Below, in pieces: positions 4,385 to 9,158 of a stretch of 9,158 nt of DNA (position 1 is the stretch's first letter; the number at the start of each line of letters is the position of its first letter). The stretch spans positions 1 to 9,158 of the forward strand of contig DJOQ01000015.1 in the NCBI GenBank assembly GCA_002437245.1, given 5' to 3'. The translations under genes and the position numbers were made by a program. This DNA is from Ruminococcaceae bacterium UBA6434. Lineage in GTDB: Bacteria; Bacillota; Clostridia; Oscillospirales; Acutalibacteraceae. The notes beneath the pieces are model-generated. The model did no database searches, was not told where the DNA came from, and saw only the letters and a program-made list of their open reading frames with translations.

Positions 4385-6675
4385 TGAAGTTTTCACATGA
4401 TTTTAAGCTGTCAGAGCACAGCGGCAGCAGCAGAGTATATGTTTGCGGTGATATTACGGCGCGTATTGACTTCTTGAGCGGCAGTATGATGCGTGTTGCC
4501 CTATTTCACGACGGCTGTAAAATGCTGCCCACATTTACCGTAGATCCGCAAAACGAATTTCTCACAGAGGGCAGAGATAAGCTTAGCCTTGACGGATTTC
4601 CTCTGTTTACTCCGAAAGTAAATGAAACAGCAGAGGGCGAGCGCTTCTCTTTGGAAAATGTCGAAGTAGGGCTTGATACGCACAATTTTGTGCTGAGTTA
4701 TAAAAAGGACGGCAAGCTTCTTTTTGCCGACAGAGCGCCGCTTGCCTATAATTTTCAAAATGAATTCGGCAACGGAACTTATCATTATATAACGCGCGAA
4801 AAGGGCGAAAAAATATACGGCCTCGGCGATAAGAGCGGAAGCGTCAATAAGGCAGGGCGTACCTTTCGCATAGAGACGAGCGACAGTATGGGCTACGATG
4901 CGAAAACGTCGGACCCGCTTTATAAGCACGTGCCGTTTTATATGTGTGAAAATTCCGTCGGTTGCTACGGTATCTATTATGATACGTCCGACAGCGCCGT
5001 TATGGACCTCGGCAGAGAAATAAATAATTATTATCCTGCTTTTAAGTTCTTTAAAAGCGACGACGATTGTCTTGTTTATTATGTATTTTTCGGCTCAAAG
5101 CTTGAAATCTTACAGCAGTATTGCTCCGTCTGCGGAAAGCAGACCTTGCCTCCGAAATGGAGCTTTGATTACTGCGCCAGCACTATGGCTTATACCGACG
5201 CTCCGAATTCCGAAGAAAAAATGTACGATTTCCTTAAAAAGCTTGATACATTAAATATGAGCTGCGGCGGATTCTATCTGTCATCGGGCTATACCTCAGT
5301 CGGTAATCTGCGGTGCGTTTTTAATTGGAATTATGATAAATTCCCCGACCCTGCCAAGTTTATTGAGCGTTTTAACGGCGAGAAAATTCACTTGATACCA
5401 AATATCAAGCCTGCCTTTTTGACATCGCACCCTATGTACAATGAAATAGCCGAAAAAGGACTGTTTGTAAAGAACGACGACGGTACACCGTTTGTAACCG
5501 AGTTTTGGGACGGTATGGGCAGTTACATTGATTTTACTCTGCCCGAGGGCTTTAAATTTTGGCGCGACAATGTTACGGAAAAGCTTTTGAATTTCGGAAT
5601 AGACGCCACTTGGAACGATAATAATGAGTTTGATATAAAAGATACCGACGCCGTGGCAAACGGCTTTAAAGACGGTAACGTAAAGGCGAGCAGAATAAGA
5701 CCGATACTCACATATCTTATGGTTGCCTCCTCATACTCGGCGCAAACAGAAAAATATCCGGGCAAAAGGCCGTTCTTATCGACCCGAAGCGGCAGCAGCG
5801 CCGTAAGACGTCTTGCAACAACCTGGTCGGGAGACAATTTTACGTCGTTTAACGACCTTCGCTATTGCCATTACATAGGTATGACAATGTCTCTTTCGGG
5901 ATTTTTCTTCTACGGGCACGACCTCGGCGGATTTTCGGGAGATATGCCGTCACGGGAGCTGCTTTTAAGATGGATGCAGCACGGCATTTTTGAACCGAGA
6001 TTTACGATACATTCGTGGAATTCGGACGGCTCCGCAACTATGCCGTGGAGCTATCCCGATGCAGTACCTGCTGCCCGAAAGATAATGGCGGAAAGGAAAA
6101 AACTCATTCCTTATCTTTATAATTCAGCCTTTTTGTCGGCGGAAAACGATGTGCCCATGACATCTCCGCTGTTTCTCTACTATGACGACAAAGAGATAGA
6201 CTGCGACAGCGCTTCGTTCCTCGTGGGCAGGGATATTCTCGCTGTGTGTATTCTTGACGAGGGAGTGAATGATACCGAAGTTTACCTCCCCAAAAACGAA
6301 ATTTGGTATTTAAACGATAAAGTATACGACGGCGGTACGTCCGTAACGCTGAATATTCCGCCCGACGGCGAAGTTCCGTATTTTGTACGCGGCGGAAGTG
6401 TTATAGCTTATGATGAGGCTTTGTACGGCTATAAGTCTGCGGAAAAATTAAAGCTTACCGTGTATCCTTTAAGGAGCGGCAGCTTTAAATCCGAATTCTT
6501 TACCGACGACGGCGAGAGCTTTGCATATAAAAACGGCGACTGCGTTCATTTGCGATTTACCGTGGATTGTGACAGCAAGTATGTCAGAGTTCATATCGAG
6601 AATATCGGGAAGAAAACAATTACACCCGATATTGTGCTCTGTGGCGCCGACAACAGAATACTGACGGTTGAATAA
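4384..6675 (+). CDS. GH31 family alpha-glycosidase
   Basis: A retaining alpha-glycosidase of family GH31 that cleaves terminal alpha-linked glucose or xylose from oligosaccharides. The 763 residues and lack of signal peptide fit cytoplasmic enzymes like E. coli YicI (772 aa). In order: an N-terminal beta-sandwich containing YGLGDK (145-150) and the downstream DPLYKHVPFYM segment, a (beta/alpha)8 barrel from about 240 to 570, and C-terminal beta domains. The likely nucleophile is Asp412 in WNDNNE (410-415), the acid/base Asp484 in WSGDN (481-485), and substrate-binding residues lie in YGHDLGGF (510-517) and around Arg539 and His543. The nucleophile motif is closer to the alpha-glucosidase form (W.DMNE) than to the KTDFGE form of alpha-xylosidases, so an alpha-glucosidase is slightly favoured. 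The middle Asn replacing Met is a variation. It is second in the operon with the esterase and converges with a GPH symporter that likely supplies the substrate. Exact linkage specificity is not known. Confidence 0.94.
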   Translation: MKFSHDFKLSEHSGSSRVYVCGDITARIDFLSGSMMRVALFHDGCKMLPTFTVDPQNEFLTEGRDKLSLDGFPLFTPKVNETAEGERFSLENVEVGLDTHNFVLSYKKDGKLLFADRAPLAYNFQNEFGNGTYHYITREKGEKIYGLGDKSGSVNKAGRTFRIETSDSMGYDAKTSDPLYKHVPFYMCENSVGCYGIYYDTSDSAVMDLGREINNYYPAFKFFKSDDDCLVYYVFFGSKLEILQQYCSVCGKQTLPPKWSFDYCASTMAYTDAPNSEEKMYDFLKKLDTLNMSCGGFYLSSGYTSVGNLRCVFNWNYDKFPDPAKFIERFNGEKIHLIPNIKPAFLTSHPMYNEIAEKGLFVKNDDGTPFVTEFWDGMGSYIDFTLPEGFKFWRDNVTEKLLNFGIDATWNDNNEFDIKDTDAVANGFKDGNVKASRIRPILTYLMVASSYSAQTEKYPGKRPFLSTRSGSSAVRRLATTWSGDNFTSFNDLRYCHYIGMTMSLSGFFFYGHDLGGFSGDMPSRELLLRWMQHGIFEPRFTIHSWNSDGSATMPWSYPDAVPAARKIMAERKKLIPYLYNSAFLSAENDVPMTSPLFLYYDDKEIDCDSASFLVGRDILAVCILDEGVNDTEVYLPKNEIWYLNDKVYDGGTSVTLNIPPDGEVPYFVRGGSVIAYDEALYGYKSAEKLKLTVYPLRSGSFKSEFFTDDGESFAYKNGDCVHLRFTVDCDSKYVRVHIENIGKKTITPDIVLCGADNRILTVE

Positions 6676-6690
6676 TACAATGTGAATTAC

Positions 6691-6735
6691 AAAAAAGAGC
6701 CCCGAATATGCTTATTTTCAGCATATTCGGGGCTT
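6691..6735 (-). terminator. strong terminator between the convergent GH31 and symporter genes
   Basis: A perfect 14-bp stem pairs 6699-6712 with 6720-6733 around a 7-nt loop. On the minus strand it is followed by six T's (the A-run at 6691-6696), making a strong intrinsic terminator for the symporter gene. On the plus strand the downstream T content is modest (TTCGGTATTT), so it probably serves as a weaker terminator for the GH31 operon as well. Confidence 0.9.
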
Positions 6736-6761
6736 CGGTATTTAAAAGTCTTGTTTTGATT

Positions 6762-8195
6762 TTACTTTGTTTCGGCTTCCGCTTTTTCTCTTCTTTCAAT
6801 TAAAACCTTATGGAGTTCTTCAAGCTGCTCCTTTGAAAGCTTATAGCCGAACGTCAATACCGCAAACATAATAGCAAGCAGTATTGCAGGAATTATTGTT
6901 GCTATGTCATAGAGTCTTGCCAGTACTTCGGGCGACTGAACGGCGAGCTTGCCGTCGTAGCCGATAGCTCCGAGAACACCTGCCGCACCGGCACCGGCTA
7001 CTGTTTGACCGAGCTTGCGTGCAAATGAATAAAAGCTGTAAGATGTGCCTTCTTCCCGTCTGCGCGATATGTATTCGTGATAGTCCGTGACATCCGTAAC
7101 AAGCGCCCAGATTTCCATAATGAGGAATGTCTGCCCCGCTCCCGAGAAGAACGAAAGAACAAGGAATACATACGGATTACTCACGGCAGGAGTAAATCTT
7201 ATAAGGAACATTACTATGTTTACAATAAGAGCAAAGAGAATTCCGGCGGAGCATATCTCTTTTTTGCCGAATTTTCTTATAAGCTTGCCCATAAACGGCA
7301 AAAGCAGTACCATCGGCAAATATGTGCATACGGTAACAAGTGCGTAAAGGCCCGGCTTTTCATAGAAGTTCTTAAAAAGATAGTTGTAAACGGTCTGTGT
7401 GTACATCTGGAAGCAGATAAGAAGCATTGACACTATGCAAAGTGCGATAAACGGCTTGTTCTTTAAAAGAGAACGCATCGCTTTGCCGAGATTGTAATCC
7501 TTTTGATTCTGTGTGGGAGGTAAGGTTATCCTTTCCTTTGTCAGCTTAAAATGCAAGAAGAAAATTATTACTGTGAGAACGGAGAGAACAGCTACCGACA
7601 GCGAGAGCTTTGTGCCGTCGAGCACCTTTGCGGCTGTTCCGTTTTCTGCGGTTACGGTAGTGTAAACGAGGAGCGGCAAAAGGATGGAGGCCGGAAGACC
7701 GCCTATGCCTGCGCCTATGCTTCGCCACATCGAAAGAGACGAACGTTCTATTTCATCGTCGGTTATTACCGAGGCGAGCGAGCCGTAGGGAATATTTACG
7801 CCGGTGTACATCATACCGTAAAATATGTATGTGATATATGCGTAAATAAGATACTGGTTGTCGCTGAGACCCGGAATTTTAAAGAACATAAAGAAAGCGC
7901 CTACCGCAAGCGGCAGAGATGCCCAAAGTATGTACGGTCTGAATCTTCCGTATTTGGTGGGCTTCCTTGAGTCGATAAAAGACCCCCACATAGGGTCGTT
8001 TACCGCGTCCCAAATTCTCGCCACTATCATAAGCACGGTTATGCGTGCCGCGGATATACCGAGAACGTCAGTGTAAAACATATTCAAAAAGGCAGAGACA
8101 AGACCGAATGTCAGCAGTCCGCCCATATCGCCCATGGCATAGCCTATTTTGTCTTTAAAGGTTATACCGTGCATCGACTCTCCCGTTTTACTCAT
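6762..8195 (-). CDS. GPH-family sugar:cation symporter (MFS)
   Basis: An inner-membrane transporter of the glycoside-pentoside-hexuronide:cation symporter family (MelB, XylP, YicJ), importing a glycoside with Na+ or H+. The 477 residues match the family's usual 460-500 with 12 helices. Visible motifs are GYAMGDMGG (18-26), FYTDVLGISAA (40-50), and ARIWDAVNDP (59-68), whose Asp63 and Asp67 correspond to the cation-site Asp55 and Asp59 of MelB. GRFRPY (83-88) is the loop 2-3 signature. The C-terminus (about 450-477) is hydrophilic, charged and cytoplasmic. The start is supported by GGGAGG at 8206-8201, 5 nt upstream; an in-frame ATG at codon 8 is possible. Opposed to the GH31 gene across a shared terminator, it echoes the yicJ-yicI pairing and most likely brings in the GH31 substrate. 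It lacks the operon's TTTGTACAAA palindromes and has a long, dyad-rich upstream region, so its control is probably different. Confidence 0.94.
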   Translation of the reverse strand: MSKTGESMHGITFKDKIGYAMGDMGGLLTFGLVSAFLNMFYTDVLGISAARITVLMIVARIWDAVNDPMWGSFIDSRKPTKYGRFRPYILWASLPLAVGAFFMFFKIPGLSDNQYLIYAYITYIFYGMMYTGVNIPYGSLASVITDDEIERSSLSMWRSIGAGIGGLPASILLPLLVYTTVTAENGTAAKVLDGTKLSLSVAVLSVLTVIIFFLHFKLTKERITLPPTQNQKDYNLGKAMRSLLKNKPFIALCIVSMLLICFQMYTQTVYNYLFKNFYEKPGLYALVTVCTYLPMVLLLPFMGKLIRKFGKKEICSAGILFALIVNIVMFLIRFTPAVSNPYVFLVLSFFSGAGQTFLIMEIWALVTDVTDYHEYISRRREEGTSYSFYSFARKLGQTVAGAGAAGVLGAIGYDGKLAVQSPEVLARLYDIATIIPAILLAIMFAVLTFGYKLSKEQLEELHKVLIERREKAEAETK

Positions 8196-8200
8196 AAATT

Positions 8201-8206
8201 CCTCCC
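8201..8206 (-). promoter_or_regulatory. ribosome binding site of the symporter
   Basis: On the minus strand GGGAGG sits 5 nt before the ATG at 8195. It is the strongest Shine-Dalgarno sequence in the window and fixes the first ATG as the start. Confidence 0.85.
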
Positions 8207-8284
8207 GTCCGAAAAAGGCCTTAATCTTTATTTTTCCTCTGAATAGTGCTTTTTAATTACCGAGTGTCCGTCAACACAAACAAG

Positions 8285-8314
8285 AATATGTAAAGTATAT
8301 TGAATTTACATATT
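8285..8314. promoter_or_regulatory. inverted repeat AATATGTAAA / TTTACATATT (proximal dyad)
   Basis: Perfect 10-bp arms (8285-8294 and 8305-8314) are separated by 10 bp. The ATGTAAA half-site recurs in a second inverted repeat at 8418-8440. It lies about 90 bp upstream of the symporter start, and downstream of the consensus promoter at 8504-8532. The best guess is an operator for an unidentified regulator; an RNA hairpin in the leader is the alternative. Confidence 0.5.
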
Positions 8315-8380
8315 AGTTTTTTCGATTACAGAGCATATGAAAAATCGGCAAAATCCGCTGTACTGCGTTATATAGAGATA

Positions 8381-8419
8381 ATATGCTGCATTTTTTGAAA
8401 ATTCCGAAAAACAGCATAT
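8381..8419. repeat. inverted repeat ATATGCTG / CAGCATAT
   Basis: Perfect 8-bp arms (8381-8388 and 8412-8419) flank a 23-bp A/T-rich segment whose T-run and A-run extend the possible pairing. The right arm overlaps the ATGTAAA dyad at 8418. No T-run follows on either strand, so it is not a terminator. Its role is unknown. Confidence 0.4.
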
Positions 8420-8440
8420 GTAAAGATAAAACCTTTACAT
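8418..8440. promoter_or_regulatory. inverted repeat ATGTAAAG / CTTTACAT (distal dyad)
   Basis: Perfect 8-bp arms (8418-8425 and 8433-8440) are separated by 7 bp. It shares its half-site with the dyad at 8285-8314, about 130 bp away centre to centre. Two copies of the same rare dyad in one intergenic region suggest a regulator's paired binding sites. Confidence 0.5.
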
Positions 8441-8452
8441 GTCTTGAAATAT

Positions 8453-8465
8453 CGGCTTCAAGCCG
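8453..8465. promoter_or_regulatory. 13-bp palindrome CGGCTT-C-AAGCCG
   Basis: A GC-rich perfect palindrome with a one-base centre in otherwise AT-rich DNA, 32-44 nt downstream of the predicted minus-strand transcription start. It is a possible operator or small 5' structure; no factor is assigned. Confidence 0.35.
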
Positions 8466-8503
8466 CTAAGATGCCGCAGAAAAGCTGCAAACAATATATT
8501 GGA

Positions 8504-8532
8504 ATTATAATACAAAAATTGATGGGTGTCAA
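8504..8532 (-). promoter_or_regulatory. consensus sigma-A promoter reading toward the symporter
   Basis: On the minus strand TTGACA (8532-8527) and TATAAT (8509-8504) match consensus perfectly with a 17-bp spacer. Transcription would start near 8497, leaving a leader of about 300 nt before the symporter start at 8195. I see no convincing closer promoter. A short inverted repeat (TCAATT / AATTGA, 8529-8545) overlaps the -35 box. Confidence 0.8.
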
Positions 8533-8868
8533 TTGTGAAAATTGAATATTATAACTAAATTTGAAGCTCGAAAATAAAGTCAAAGCAGATTTTGATTCCC
8601 GTACTTTTACCGCTGTATTGTGTGAAAAAGTTAAAAGACAACCTTGCATAAAGCATGACAAGAACAGCAGCAGTGCGAGTACAATCAGAAATCTATAATA
8701 CAATGCCCATATGCGGATGGCAGAAACAACCGCTATCCGTATATGGGCTTGTATGTTTATTATGTGAAAAGGTCTATGGGATGGATGATTGTCCGTTCCC
8801 ATTCCAGAACGCAAGCTTATTATGAATGAAATTGAACTACTACTTTATGAACATATTTGCAGGGCAAC
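8533..8868. other. AT-rich intergenic stretch without a supported gene
   Basis: Between the minus-strand promoter and the end of the regulator gene I find no ORF with a ribosome binding site and family resemblance, no tRNA and no mobile-element ends. It contains one long hairpin (8705-8748) and otherwise looks like spacer DNA. Confidence 0.6.
8705..8748 (-). terminator. long hairpin, possible terminator of the regulator gene
   Basis: A 14-bp stem (8705-8718 with 8735-8748, one G-U pair) encloses a 16-nt loop. On the minus strand it is followed by ATTGTATTATAG, and on the plus strand by TTGTATGTTTA. Both are only moderately T-rich, so termination is plausible in either direction but not textbook. 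It lies about 120 nt beyond the stop codon of the regulator gene. Confidence 0.5.
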
Positions 8869-9158
8869 TTATTTAGCTCCTCTTCCAACTTCCGTTATTT
8901 GGTATGCGCCTTTTCCGATTTTCTTTACCGCACCATTTGATTCAAAACCGTTCATAATACGCTGTAACTGCCTTTCAGAGCAATGCAGCTGGAAGGCGGT
9001 TTTTTCCAGACCCTTCAAGATCCCATTTTCACATTTGAATTGCATATAGTTCCAGACTCTTTCAGAAAGCGATGAGGACACGGCATCCCACATCATCGCC
9101 GTAGATAATTTACCGACTACATTTTGGCAGACCAACCGGAGAAAATGATTGTTCGCCA
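8869..9158 (-). CDS. Crp/Fnr-family transcriptional regulator, C-terminal part (cut by window edge)
   Basis: The frame is open from the right edge to a TAA at 8869-8871 and gives about 96 residues. It reads like the end of a Crp/Fnr-type regulator: a dimerisation-helix-like segment (NHFLRLVCQNVVGKLSTAMM), a linker with SERVWNYM, then a winged helix-turn-helix. In the latter, GLEKTAFQLHCSERQLQRIM contains the two HTH helices and the NGAVKKIGKGAYQI segment forms the wing. It resembles the subgroup near YeiL/PrfA rather than classical CRP. The nucleotide-binding-like sensor domain would lie beyond 9158. A TTG at 9135 could be read as a start, but continuity of the dimerisation helix upstream of it argues for a longer gene entering from outside. 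Whether it controls the neighbouring symporter is unknown; the ATGTAAA dyads do not match the classical TGTGA-N6-TCACA site. Confidence 0.75.
   Translation of the reverse strand, partial: ANNHFLRLVCQNVVGKLSTAMMWDAVSSSLSERVWNYMQFKCENGILKGLEKTAFQLHCSERQLQRIMNGFESNGAVKKIGKGAYQITEVGRGAK

Noticed and set aside
7077..7970. Several plus-strand ORFs inside the symporter gene
   Set aside because: They are antisense shadows with basic, low-complexity translations and no ribosome binding sites.
8705..8748. Long hairpin as an insertion-sequence end or attachment site
   Set aside because: There is no transposase, no matching second copy and no flanking duplication in the window; a terminator is the simpler reading.
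8458..8814. Minus-strand ORF of 118 aa with a hydrophobic stretch
   Set aside because: It starts at TTG without a ribosome binding site, runs through a long hairpin and a consensus promoter, and resembles no family.
8789..9049. Plus-strand ORF of 86 aa
   Set aside because: It is mostly the antisense shadow of the Crp/Fnr-like regulator, which has clear HTH features.
812..9158. A tracrRNA anti-repeat for the CRISPR array
   Set aside because: I looked for the reverse complement of the repeat's 5' half on both strands outside the array and saw none; it probably lies upstream with cas9.

Overview
The window looks like a chromosomal segment of a low-to-moderate GC Firmicute, most likely a gut-type Clostridia (Ruminococcaceae/Oscillospiraceae or Lachnospiraceae-like). 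The evidence is near-consensus sigma-A promoters with 17-bp spacers, strong AGGAGG-like ribosome binding sites, AT-rich intergenic DNA, a type II-A-like CRISPR repeat and the gene families present. No species can be named from the sequence alone.

Region 1 (1-811) is the leader-distal end of a CRISPR array. It holds a partial repeat at the window edge, ten identical 36-nt repeats, one repeat with a 1-nt deletion and a terminal degenerate repeat, separated by twelve spacers of 29-31 nt. The cas genes, leader and tracrRNA are not in the window. Region 2 (812-1306) is a small one-pass membrane-anchored protein of unknown function. Its ATG abuts the last degenerate repeat, and its Shine-Dalgarno lies inside that repeat.

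Region 3 (1307-2857) is a MATE-family efflux pump. Its leader contains a good promoter, a possible 18-codon upstream ORF and an intrinsic terminator placed before the pump's ribosome binding site, which is the architecture of transcription attenuation.

Region 4 (2858-6675) is a two-gene operon encoding a short type-B carboxylesterase and a YicI-sized GH31 alpha-glycosidase. Their stop and start codons overlap (TAATG). The operon has a perfect consensus promoter (TTGACA-17-TATAAT) flanked by two copies of the palindrome TTTGTACAAA, probably repressor operators. Region 5 (6676-8195, minus strand) is a GPH (MelB/XylP/YicJ-type) sugar:cation symporter converging on the GH31 gene across a shared hairpin terminator. 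All three proteins lack visible secretion signals. The inferred module therefore imports an alpha-glycoside, possibly acylated, through the symporter, removes ester groups with the esterase and hydrolyses the glycoside in the cytoplasm with GH31, resembling the yicJ-yicI pairing of E. coli.

Region 6 (8196-8868) is a 673-bp intergenic region. A perfect consensus minus-strand promoter about 300 bp from the symporter is followed by several inverted repeats, two of which share the half-site ATGTAAA/TTTACAT. Region 7 (8869-9158, minus strand) is the C-terminal DNA-binding part of a Crp/Fnr-like regulator cut by the window edge.

No complete, clearly new multi-gene system is visible. The best leads are the attenuator-like leader of the MATE gene, the twin-palindrome promoter of the esterase/GH31 operon, the long dyad-rich leader of the symporter, and the gene fused to the tail of the CRISPR array.
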